Shown piece by piece: positions 37,159-44,469 of a stretch of DNA of 64,000 nt (positions are counted from its first letter, which is position 1; every line of letters starts with the position of its first letter). Source of the DNA: Escherichia fergusonii ATCC 35469 (lineage in GTDB: Bacteria; Pseudomonadota; Gammaproteobacteria; Enterobacterales; Enterobacteriaceae); NCBI RefSeq assembly GCF_000026225.1, contig NC_011740.1, positions 2,542,001-2,606,000 on the forward strand, read 5' to 3'. Made by a program: the position numbers and the translations under genes. The notes under the pieces are model-generated. The model did no database searches, had not been told where the DNA came from, and saw only the letters and a program-made list of their open reading frames with translations.

Positions 37159-37818
37159 ATGAAAACTACGCATACCTCCCTCCCCTTTGCCGGACATACG
37201 CTGCATTTTGTTGAGTTCGATCCAGTAAGTTTTCGCGAGCAGGATTTACTCTGGCTGCCACACTACGCACAACTGCAACACGCTGGACGTAAACGTAAAA
37301 CAGAGCATTTAGCCGGACGGATCGCTGCTGTTTACGCCTTGCGGGAATATGGCTATAAATGTGTGCCCGCAATCGGCGAGCTACGCCAACCTGTGTGGCC
37401 TGCGGAGGTATACGGCAGTATTAGCCACTGCGGGACTACGGCATTGGCAGTGGTATCCCGTCAACAGATTGGCATTGATATCGAAGAGATTTTCTCTGTA
37501 CAAACCGCAAGAGAATTGACAGACAACATTATTACACCAGCAGAACACGAGCGACTCGCAGAATGCGGTTTAACCTTTTCTCTGGCGCTGACACTGGCAT
37601 TTTCCGCCAAAGAGAGCGCATTTAAGACAGGCGAGATCCAAACTGATGCCGGTTTTCAGCACTACCAAATTGGAAATTGTCAGCATCAACAGATGAAGAT
37701 AAGTGGGCCGAATGGCGACCATATTGTGCAGTGGTTAGTAAGGGGTAATAACGTTATTACCTTGTGCCGGGCAGATAAACACCCGCACACTGCCGCATGC
37801 GGGTTGTCTGGCGGATAA
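37159..37818 (+). CDS. entD: Phosphopantetheinyl transferase EntD (altered C-terminus)
   Basis: EntD attaches phosphopantetheine to the carrier domains of EntB and EntF. The transferase motifs are intact: GSISHCGTTALAVVS near 88, IGIDIEEI near 108 and AFSAKESAFK near 152. Up to about residue 170 the protein is close to K-12 EntD; beyond that it diverges sharply and ends VITLCRADKHPHTAACGLSGG-like sequence, about 13 residues longer than K-12. The stop codon abuts the transketolase gene on the other strand, so this is the left junction of the accessory cluster. An in-frame ATG at 37150 is an alternative start. Confidence 0.93.
   Translation: MKTTHTSLPFAGHTLHFVEFDPVSFREQDLLWLPHYAQLQHAGRKRKTEHLAGRIAAVYALREYGYKCVPAIGELRQPVWPAEVYGSISHCGTTALAVVSRQQIGIDIEEIFSVQTARELTDNIITPAEHERLAECGLTFSLALTLAFSAKESAFKTGEIQTDAGFQHYQIGNCQHQQMKISGPNGDHIVQWLVRGNNVITLCRADKHPHTAACGLSGG
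37781..37804 (+). terminator. Hairpin within the end of entD
   Basis: ACCCGCA / TGCGGGT form a 7-bp stem inside the last codons of entD, with no strong T-run. It could be a weak terminator that became coding when the reading frame was extended. Confidence 0.35.
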
Positions 37819-37819
37819 T

Positions 37820-38755
37820 TCAAAGCATTTCCCGTGCCTGAGCTGCAATTCCGGCAGCATCAAAGCCATGATGCTGACGCAACCACCCACGATCCGCCGC
37901 TGCGGCATATTCTCCATCCATAATGCCCGCGCGTTTTAATTTGATCCCCGTTCCGGCCTCTGCCAACACTTCCGCGACCAGGCTACCAAGGCCGCCATTG
38001 ACGTTATGCTCTTCAACCGTCATCACTGCTTTGCATCCTTTTAACACTGCCAGCAATGCTTTGGTGTCGCATGGGCGAATCGACGGTACGCTGACAACTG
38101 TAGCCGCGATACCAGATTGCGCTAAAAGTTCTGCGGCATCGACCACTTCATGAACGGTAGAACCTGTGGCTACCAGCGCCAGTTCGCTGCCCTCGCGTAA
38201 AGTCACCACGGCACCAGGCACAAATCGGTAGTCCTCATCGTGGATTTCCGGCAGGGCTTTACCGTCCATACGGATATAAACAGGTCCCTGATAGCGAAGG
38301 GCATAATCAATCACCTGACGGCACTCCAGCGGTGAAGACGGGGCAAAGATCTGGATATTGCCGAAACCACGCATAACCGCAATGTCATCAATCGCATGAT
38401 GCGTGCTCGCTAGCGGTCCATAACTCGCCCCGGCATTCAGACCGAACAATTTTACGTTGGTAAAGTTGTAGCAGACATCAACCTTGATTTGCTCGTTAGC
38501 GCGAGCGATAAGAAACGGCGCGGCATTGCAAGTAACAGCCACCTTGCCGCCCAGCGCCAGCCCGGCAGCTGTACCAACCATACTCTGTTCGGCAATACCC
38601 ACATTCACCAGTCGGTCAGGAAATTGCTTAATAAAGGGAGCAATTTTTGCCGTAGACGTTGAATCAGCCACCACAGGCACCAAATCGATCCCCTCATTTA
38701 CGGCATCGATAAACGCCTGAACCATCACATTTGCCAGATGTTCACTGTTACGCAT
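37820..38755 (-). CDS. Transketolase-like protein, C-terminal subunit
   Basis: The 311-residue protein corresponds to the pyrimidine-binding and C-terminal domains of transketolase. Visible features are RLVNVGIAEQSMVGTAAGLA near residue 46 (the family Glu that activates thiamine diphosphate), THHAIDDIAVMRG near 122 and the C-terminal domain with VEEHNVNGGLGSLVAEVL. It works with the next entry as a split enzyme. The start at 38755 lies inside the upstream gene (8-base overlap), implying coupled translation. An open frame upstream to 38866 is in the other gene and is rejected. Substrate is unknown; split transketolases occur in specialised pathways such as apulose-4-phosphate cleavage. Confidence 0.9.
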   Translation of the reverse strand: MRNSEHLANVMVQAFIDAVNEGIDLVPVVADSTSTAKIAPFIKQFPDRLVNVGIAEQSMVGTAAGLALGGKVAVTCNAAPFLIARANEQIKVDVCYNFTNVKLFGLNAGASYGPLASTHHAIDDIAVMRGFGNIQIFAPSSPLECRQVIDYALRYQGPVYIRMDGKALPEIHDEDYRFVPGAVVTLREGSELALVATGSTVHEVVDAAELLAQSGIAATVVSVPSIRPCDTKALLAVLKGCKAVMTVEEHNVNGGLGSLVAEVLAEAGTGIKLKRAGIMDGEYAAAADRGWLRQHHGFDAAGIAAQAREML

Positions 38756-39578
38756 CTTTGAGTTCCTCCAGTGCCTGTTCAATTTCATCGCCTTTCGGCA
38801 CCCGGTGATGCCATTCCGCACGCCCTTGTATAAAGGAAATGCCTGCCCCTTTAGTGGTGTGGGCAATCACCACATTCGGTTTGCCTTCCTGTTTAAGCTC
38901 TTCAAGCGTCGCGACAACCGAAGCCATATCATTGCCCTGACATTCAGTAACCTGCATACCGAATGCCAGCCATTTCTCTGCCAGAGGATCGGTGTTCATG
39001 ATTTCGCGCGTTGGCCCGGCTAATTGCAGATTATTTTTGTCATTAATAATGACCAGGTTATCAAGCCCGTAATGCGCCGCCGCCAGTGCAGCTTCCCAGT
39101 TACTGCCCTCAGCCAGCTCACCATCGCCAGTAATTAAGAAGATACGACGACGGCTTTGACTTTTTTTCGCCGCCAGCGCAAGTCCTACAGCCACAGGGAA
39201 ACCATGCCCCAGTGCTCCGGTATTCAGTTCAATACCTGGCGTTTTTTGCCGAACCGGATGGCCGGGTAAGTGTGAATTTGGCTGCTGATAAGTGGAAAGC
39301 CATTCCAGTGGGAAGAATCCTGCTTCCGCCAGCACGCAGTAGTAACATCCAACAGCATGGCCTTTTGACTGAATGTATATATCCCGGTCATCGTCGTGAA
39401 GGCGATCCGGGGCGACATTGAGTATACGAAAATAGAGTGCGGTCAGTAATTCAACCTGAGAGAGATCGGCCCCGGTGTGTCCACCTGCCGGGCTATTGGC
39501 ATTTAAGCGCACGATATGGCGGCGTACCGCCCGCGCTTTTCGCTCAAGGGTCTGGATATCATAGCTATAGGGATTCAT
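38748..39578 (-). CDS. Transketolase-like protein, N-terminal subunit
   Basis: The 276-residue protein is the thiamine-diphosphate-binding half of transketolase. It shows SPAGGHTGADLS near residue 29, the substrate His in KGHAVGCYY near 73, TGALGHGFPVAVG near 121 and the diphosphate/metal motif GDGELAEGSNWEAA near 149 closing with INDKNN. With the C-terminal subunit it should transfer two-carbon ketol units between sugar phosphates. AGAGGT precedes the ATG. It is divergent from the SorC-type regulator, with a candidate operator overlapping its promoter region. Confidence 0.92.
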   Translation of the reverse strand: MNPYSYDIQTLERKARAVRRHIVRLNANSPAGGHTGADLSQVELLTALYFRILNVAPDRLHDDDRDIYIQSKGHAVGCYYCVLAEAGFFPLEWLSTYQQPNSHLPGHPVRQKTPGIELNTGALGHGFPVAVGLALAAKKSQSRRRIFLITGDGELAEGSNWEAALAAAHYGLDNLVIINDKNNLQLAGPTREIMNTDPLAEKWLAFGMQVTECQGNDMASVVATLEELKQEGKPNVVIAHTTKGAGISFIQGRAEWHHRVPKGDEIEQALEELKDA

Positions 39579-39605
39579 TTAATACCTCTGAATTTATTTT
39601 CAACA

Positions 39606-39621
39606 TGGAATATTTATTCCA
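39606..39621. promoter_or_regulatory. Near-palindrome resembling the cluster operator
   Basis: TGGAATATTTATTCCA is a near-perfect inverted repeat in the transketolase leader. It resembles the GAATATATATTC motif at 39760 and 41120. Confidence 0.4.
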
Positions 39622-39755
39622 CCGGGGACTAAAAAAACCAGAAATCCCAGGGCGTTGCGCGGCAAGACTTACGCTGCTGCATCATACTCAGGAACATTCT
39701 GCCTCCTTACACCGTCAGTTACGTGTCCGGGTAATTATCAGTTGACCTGATATCA

Positions 39756-39775
39756 TATTGAATATATATTCAATA
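39756..39775. promoter_or_regulatory. 20-bp perfect palindrome, candidate SorC-family operator
   Basis: TATTGAATATATATTCAATA is its own reverse complement over 20 bases. Its core GAATATATATTC recurs at 41120-41131 before the kinase operon. Placement beside a minus-strand -10 suggests repression of the transketolase genes. Confidence 0.6.
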
Positions 39776-39846
39776 ACGATTCTTTATTCAATTATGCCGC
39801 CTGTTTTTTATTTTTGTCCATCGCTGATTTTAAGGATTGGTTAAAG

Positions 39847-39862
39847 TTAGAACTCCATCACA
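39847..39862. promoter_or_regulatory. Candidate CRP site for the regulator gene
   Basis: TTAGA-ACTCCA-TCACA matches TGTGA-N6-TCACA at eight of ten positions. It is centred roughly 43 bases before a likely start site after TATGAT (39886), which is close to a class II position. Confidence 0.4.
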
Positions 39863-39940
39863 CTTAACTGTCTTCTTTTTTCGCGTATGATAAAAGCCTC
39901 TAAGATAAGGGCGGTACGTTAATGATTTACGGGGAAATAT

Positions 39941-40891
39941 ATGGCTAAGCAGGATGAACAGCGGCTACTGGTGAAGATCGCCACTCTTTACTATCTTGAG
40001 GGGCGAAAACAGTCTGACATCGCCCAACTTCTCTCGCTTTCTCAGTCATTTATCTCCAGAGCGCTAACCCGTTGCCAGAAAGAAGGCGTGGTTAAAATCA
40101 GCGTTGTCCAGCCGTCAAATATCTTTCTCAATCTGGAAAAAGGCATTGAAGAGCGTTACGGCATTAAACAAGCGATTGTTGTCGATACCGAAGATGATGC
40201 CACTGACCATACCATTAAACGTGCTATCGGCTCTGCCGCCGCGCACTATCTGGAAACGCGTTTAAGACCAAAAGATTTCATTGGCGTCTCTTCCTGGAGT
40301 TCTACGATTCGCGCGATGGTCGATGAAGTTCACGCCCAAAACTTAAAAGCCAGCGGCGTTATTCAGCTGCTGGGCGGCGTGGGGCCAAACGGCAATGTGC
40401 AGGCAACTATTTTGACACAGACCCTGGCCCAGCATCTGAATTGCGAAGCCTGGTTACTTCCTTCTCAAAGCATTGAAGGTTCGGTAGAAGAGAAAAAACG
40501 CCTGGTGGCAAGCCAGGATGTGGCTGACGTTATCGCCAGATTTGACGACGTCGATATCGCCATTGTCGGCATCGGTATCCTTGAACCCTCGCAGTTACTA
40601 AAAACCTCGGGCAACTATTATCACGAGGATATGTTACAGGTACTGGCGGATCGCGGTGCTGTGGGCGATATCTGCCTGCATTACTACGATAAACATGGTC
40701 AGCCAGTGTTGCAGGACGATGAAGATCCAGTGATTGGTATGGCACTGGATAAAATCAAAAAATGCCCGAATGTGGTGGCGCTGGCGGGCGGCAAAGACAA
40801 AGTTGCCGCCATCAAAGGCGCCATGCAGGGTGGTTATATCGATGTTTTGATCACTGATTACCCCACCGCCAGAATGCTGATTGCGGATTAA
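39941..40891 (+). CDS. SorC/LsrR-family sugar-binding transcriptional regulator
   Basis: The 316-residue protein has an N-terminal helix-turn-helix (LEGRKQSDIAQLLSLSQSFIS, near residues 19-39, for location) and a C-terminal sugar-phosphate-binding domain of the SorC family, with GVSSWSSTIRAMV near 107, GIGILEPSQLL near 212 and ALAGGKDKVAAIKGAM near 282. Regulators of this family respond to a phosphorylated sugar made by the pathway they control. GGGGAAA precedes the ATG. Position between the transketolase genes and the transport operon makes it the likely regulator of both. It is not LsrR itself; exact ligand unknown. Confidence 0.9.
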   Translation: MAKQDEQRLLVKIATLYYLEGRKQSDIAQLLSLSQSFISRALTRCQKEGVVKISVVQPSNIFLNLEKGIEERYGIKQAIVVDTEDDATDHTIKRAIGSAAAHYLETRLRPKDFIGVSSWSSTIRAMVDEVHAQNLKASGVIQLLGGVGPNGNVQATILTQTLAQHLNCEAWLLPSQSIEGSVEEKKRLVASQDVADVIARFDDVDIAIVGIGILEPSQLLKTSGNYYHEDMLQVLADRGAVGDICLHYYDKHGQPVLQDDEDPVIGMALDKIKKCPNVVALAGGKDKVAAIKGAMQGGYIDVLITDYPTARMLIAD

Positions 40892-40915
40892 TCCTCTCCT
40901 CCCTTTCTTCTGCCC

Positions 40916-40945
40916 GCCTTTGCGAAAAAATCTTCTCGCAAAGGC
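40916..40945 (+). terminator. Hairpin after the regulator gene
   Basis: GCCTTTGCGA / TCGCAAAGGC is a perfect 10-bp stem with a 10-base loop, 25 bases after the regulator stop. It is not followed by a strong T-run. Confidence 0.5.
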
Positions 40946-41034
40946 GATTGCTTAAAAATCTTTTAATATCAATAAACTGAAAGGATTCAACAATCCTGCT
41001 TCTCGAGGCTTTCTCACCCTGTCACCACACTTCT

Positions 41035-41056
41035 AAGTGTGATAGCCAGCACATTT
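41035..41056. promoter_or_regulatory. Candidate CRP site of the transport operon
   Basis: TGTGA-TAGCCA-GCACA matches the CRP core at nine of ten positions, flanked by AAG and TTT. It is centred about 62-66 bases before the likely start point after TATAAA (41099), a class I position. Catabolite control is expected for such an operon. Confidence 0.6.
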
Positions 41057-41119
41057 GATGATTTTTTCTCTAGCTCAGGAAGAATAATCTGGCTAAGGTA
41101 TAAATAAATAATCAATACC

Positions 41120-41131
41120 GAATATATATTC
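41120..41131. promoter_or_regulatory. Second copy of the cluster operator core
   Basis: GAATATATATTC, a perfect 12-base palindrome identical to the core at 39760-39771, lies about 10-20 bases downstream of the likely transcription start, a position that suits a repressor. Confidence 0.55.
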
Positions 41132-41241
41132 ACGCCTTAACACAGAATGTCACAGCAGGGCCTGATGAAGTAATAACGTGACCATGAGGAACGCCTCATC
41201 TCCTTCCACGCCAGGATGCAATGTGACTCAGGAGACTACCT

Positions 41242-42762
41242 ATGTTTGCAGGAAATAAAGAGTTCGTTATTGCGTTGGATGAGGGTACCACCAATGCAAA
41301 AGCCATCGCACTTGATGGTTTCGGTAACGTGGTGGCGAAGTTTTCTCAACCACTTGCTATTCAGACGCCACGTGAAGGCTGGGTTGAGCAATCCGGGGAA
41401 GCGTTAATCTCTGCCTCGCTTGACGTTATTGCCCAGGCCATCAGCCACGTGGGGGCAGAAAATGTAGCGGCTCTGGCTATCAGTAATCAGCGTGAAACGG
41501 CTATCGGCTGGTATCGTCAGAGTGGAAAACCACTCAATGCGGCGATTACCTGGCAATGCACGCGCAGTGCAGAGTTTTGTGAAACACTTCGTCGCGAGGG
41601 CAAAGAGCAGCAAATTAAAACGACTACAGGCCTGCCTATCGCCCCGCTATTTTCCGCTTTCAAGATGCGTTGGCTACTGGAATCTACATCTGAGGGTGTG
41701 CAACTTGCCGACCAGGGTGAAATTTGTCTCGGCACCATTGATGCCTGGTTACTATGGAACTTGACTGCTGGCGATTCATTTTGCTGCGACCACTCTAACG
41801 CCGCGCGAACTCAATTACTTAACCTGAAAACAGGCGAGTGGGATGAGGAAATGCTGGCATTGTTTCATATTCCACGCGCTGCATTGCCAGAAATTAAACC
41901 ATCCAGTGGCCTGTTCGGTTATACCCGAGGGCTTAAAACAATTCCGGATGGTATTCCCGTCATGGCGATGGTGGGCGATTCTCACGCCGCTCTTTTTGGT
42001 CATGCGTTGGGAGAAGCGGGATGTGTGAAAGCGACCTATGGGACCGGTTCTTCCGTCATGGCCCCCGTCAACTCTGCTCAGTGTGATATCGCCACACTTG
42101 CCACAACCATTGCCTGGCATGACGGCGAAAATATTGTTTACGGTCTGGAAGGAAATATCCCCCACACCGGGGATGCCGTGGCATGGATGGCTGATAGCAC
42201 CGGTTTAAGTGAACTGACAGACGCTGAGCTGGCCCACGAACTGAATACCCTGCCAGCCTCAGTGGATTCGACTATGGGCGTTTATTTTGTTCCTGCTCTC
42301 ACTGGCCTGGGCGCACCATGGTGGGATGACAGTGCTCGCGGCGTGGTGTGTGGCTTAAGCCGTGGCGTAAAGCGCGCGCATTTGATTCGCGCCGCACTGG
42401 AATCAATCACTTACCAAATTGCAGATGTAGTAGAAGCCATGCAACAGCATGATAATTTTCACTTATCGGCGTTAATGGTGGATGGCGGCCCGACCAAAAA
42501 TGACTGGTTGATGCAATATCAGGCGGATCTGCTGGGTTGCCCGGTGATGCGCAGTGATGTGCCAGAGCTTTCGGCCATTGGTGCGGGTCTGCTCGCCCGC
42601 AAAGCGCTTACCCCCGGCACCGTTGCAGATTTAAAAACGTTATTAACTGAACACAGTGAATTTAAACCGGACATGGCGCGTCATCAGCGACTGCAAAAGA
42701 GATGGCAGGAGTGGCGTCATGCGGTAAACAGAACATTATGGAAACCGGCATCGTCAATTTGA
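41242..42762 (+). CDS. FGGY-family carbohydrate kinase (GlpK-like, not glycerol kinase)
   Basis: The 506-residue kinase has the FGGY ATPase fold: phosphate loop ALDEGTTNAKA near residue 11, NQRETAIGW near 82, ITWQCTRSA near 102, MVGDSHAALFG near 243, YGTGSSVM near 266 and the C-terminal DGGPTKNDWLMQ. It aligns colinearly with E. coli GlpK. Arg84, Glu85, Trp104 and Asp246 are kept, but GlpK Tyr136, Gln247 and Phe271 become Leu136, Ser247 and Ser271. The pocket therefore differs and a larger polyol or ketose is likely. AGGAGACTACCT precedes the ATG. It heads the operon. Confidence 0.9.
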   Translation: MFAGNKEFVIALDEGTTNAKAIALDGFGNVVAKFSQPLAIQTPREGWVEQSGEALISASLDVIAQAISHVGAENVAALAISNQRETAIGWYRQSGKPLNAAITWQCTRSAEFCETLRREGKEQQIKTTTGLPIAPLFSAFKMRWLLESTSEGVQLADQGEICLGTIDAWLLWNLTAGDSFCCDHSNAARTQLLNLKTGEWDEEMLALFHIPRAALPEIKPSSGLFGYTRGLKTIPDGIPVMAMVGDSHAALFGHALGEAGCVKATYGTGSSVMAPVNSAQCDIATLATTIAWHDGENIVYGLEGNIPHTGDAVAWMADSTGLSELTDAELAHELNTLPASVDSTMGVYFVPALTGLGAPWWDDSARGVVCGLSRGVKRAHLIRAALESITYQIADVVEAMQQHDNFHLSALMVDGGPTKNDWLMQYQADLLGCPVMRSDVPELSAIGAGLLARKALTPGTVADLKTLLTEHSEFKPDMARHQRLQKRWQEWRHAVNRTLWKPASSI

Positions 42763-42865
42763 CGAACAAGACTAACCAACGGAAGGAGAATACCGGCCCA
42801 TAAATAATTCAGGCTTTACGTTGTTTCACCGTACCAGACAATAACAACACAGAGAGAACATTGTC

Positions 42866-43801
42866 ATGAAATTACGTTTAACACTGTTAACCGCTGCGAC
42901 CCTGACTGCTCTTTCTTTTTCTGCCCATGCGGTAGAAAAAGGAACCATTATGATTATGGTCAATTCACTGGATAATCCTTATTACGCCTCGGAAGCGAAA
43001 GGTGCCAGTGAAAAAGCCCAGCAACTGGGATATAAAACGACCATTCTTTCTCATGGTGAAGATGTCAAAAAACAGAATGAACTGATCGATACTGCAATTG
43101 GTAAAAAAGTTCAGGGTATTATTTTAGATAATGCTGACTCTACTGCCAGTGTTGCAGCCATTGAAAAAGCAAAAAAAGCAGGTATTCCCGTTATATTAAT
43201 TAATCGCGAAATACCTGTGGATGATGTTGCACTGGTGCAAATTACCCATAATAACTTCCAGGCTGGCTCGGAAGTTGCCAACGTATTTGTCGAGAAAATG
43301 GGAGAGAAAGGAAAATATGCCGAACTCACCTGTAATCTTGCTGATAATAATTGCGTAACTCGCTCGAAATCTTTCCACCAGGTCATTGACCAGTTCCCTG
43401 AAATGGTCAGTGTGGCGAAGCAAGATGCCAAAGGCACGTTAATTGATGGCAAACGAATAATGGACAGTATTCTGCAAGCCCATCCCGATGTTAAAGGGGT
43501 GATTTGTGGTAATGGTCCGGTTGCACTGGGAGCTATCGCAGCATTGAAAGCAGCCAATCGCAATGACGTTATTGTTGTCGGCATTGATGGCAGTAACGAT
43601 GAACGCGATGCCGTGAAAGCCGAATCATTGCAGGCTACCGTGATGTTACAAGCACAAGCCATTGCCGCGCAGGGTGTTACCGATCTGGATAATTACCTGC
43701 AAAAAGGAGTTAAACCAGCCAAACAGCGGGTGATGTTCCGCGGCATTCTGATAACCAAAGATAACGCAGATAAAGTCCAGGATTTCAATATCAAATCCTG
43801 A
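42866..43801 (+). CDS. RbsB-like periplasmic sugar-binding protein
   Basis: The 311-residue precursor has a signal peptide (MKLRLTLLTAATLTALSFSA, cleaved near AHA-VE) and a type I periplasmic-binding fold: MVNSLDNPYYASEAKGA near 31, IILDNADSTASVAAIEKAKKAG near 83 (location only), INREIP near 108 and VVGIDGSNDERDAV near 238. It should deliver the substrate to the ABC importer encoded downstream. Family members bind ribose, allose and related sugars or polyols; the ligand here is unknown. Confidence 0.92.
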   Translation: MKLRLTLLTAATLTALSFSAHAVEKGTIMIMVNSLDNPYYASEAKGASEKAQQLGYKTTILSHGEDVKKQNELIDTAIGKKVQGIILDNADSTASVAAIEKAKKAGIPVILINREIPVDDVALVQITHNNFQAGSEVANVFVEKMGEKGKYAELTCNLADNNCVTRSKSFHQVIDQFPEMVSVAKQDAKGTLIDGKRIMDSILQAHPDVKGVICGNGPVALGAIAALKAANRNDVIVVGIDGSNDERDAVKAESLQATVMLQAQAIAAQGVTDLDNYLQKGVKPAKQRVMFRGILITKDNADKVQDFNIKS

Positions 43802-43812
43802 TCCCAGGTCGT

Positions 43813-43835
43813 TGCGCCCTCACAATGAGGGCGCA
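43813..43835 (+). promoter_or_regulatory. Stable intercistronic hairpin after the binding-protein gene
   Basis: TGCGCCCTCA / TGAGGGCGCA is a perfect 10-bp stem with a CAA loop. Hairpins here commonly raise binding-protein mRNA above that of membrane subunits. Confidence 0.65.
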
Positions 43836-43847
43836 GAGGAGAATATT

Positions 43848-44468
43848 ATGGATAAAAAAGTCTGGCTGGCGCTGGCAATTCTGAGCCTGGGTGGATGTCG
43901 CATCGTCTCGCAGCAGGAACTTGCCGATCTCAAATCCCCGCCTAATCCTCATATGGCAAATATCGACCAGACCTGGCAGAAAAATATCGTGCCGCAGGTG
44001 GTAGAAAATGCGCGTCCGGTTGCGGAATTAATGGCGGCGCTACAGGCAGAAAAAGATGTCGATGCTGCCTGTAAAACGCTGGGCTATCGTTCTCAAGAAG
44101 AAAACCCGTGTATTTTCTACGTTAAAGTCGAAGGAGGCATCACCAATATCGATGCAAAATCCCGTAGCGGAAAAATGACCATCGCAGATATCAGCGGCAT
44201 GAATATTGTCGTGCAGACGGGGCCAACTCTTCGCGGCACGCTTCTGCGAGATGCATATAAAGGCGCGAGCTATGAGCATTTTAACGATCAGGTTTTATTT
44301 GGTGAATATGGTCGTGCTATCAATGAGCAAGCCATCAATATGATTCAGTCGGCAAGGCTTAAAACCGGGGAAACGGTTCAGGTTTATGGCATATTTTCTG
44401 CATGGGATATTCCGCAAACTATCCCGGATATAACGCCTGCGAAAATAGCCAGGGCGGGAGGCGAGTAA
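43848..44468 (+). CDS. DUF2291-type lipoprotein
   Basis: The 206-residue protein starts MDKKVWLALAILSLGGC, a lipoprotein signal with the modified Cys at residue 17, so it is expected to be membrane-anchored in the periplasm. It resembles the DUF2291 family, which is found next to RbsABC-type sugar importers but has no known biochemical role. Conserved-looking segments are NPCIFYVKVEG near 87 and the FLVQTGP-like NIVVQTGPTLRGTLLRD near 121. The next gene starts one base after its stop, so it is part of the transporter operon. Confidence 0.85.
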   Translation: MDKKVWLALAILSLGGCRIVSQQELADLKSPPNPHMANIDQTWQKNIVPQVVENARPVAELMAALQAEKDVDAACKTLGYRSQEENPCIFYVKVEGGITNIDAKSRSGKMTIADISGMNIVVQTGPTLRGTLLRDAYKGASYEHFNDQVLFGEYGRAINEQAINMIQSARLKTGETVQVYGIFSAWDIPQTIPDITPAKIARAGGE

Positions 44469-44469
44469 T

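Larger units (their letters stand above)
39579..39940. promoter_or_regulatory. Divergent promoter region, transketolase / regulator
   Basis: These 362 bases have no gene and are AT-rich. They hold two palindromes (39606-39621 and 39756-39775), a CRP-like site (39847-39862) and, for the regulator, a -10 TATGAT at 39886-39891. On the minus strand TATGAT at about 39752-39757 could be the transketolase -10, right next to the 20-bp palindrome. Confidence 0.5.
40892..41241 (+). promoter_or_regulatory. Promoter region of the kinase-ABC-SDR operon
   Basis: These 350 bases carry the regulator's terminator-like hairpin, a 16-base palindrome (41026-41041), an overlapping CRP-like site, a -10 TATAAA at 41099-41104 and the operator-like GAATATATATTC at 41120-41131. 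No ORF of note is present. Confidence 0.55.
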
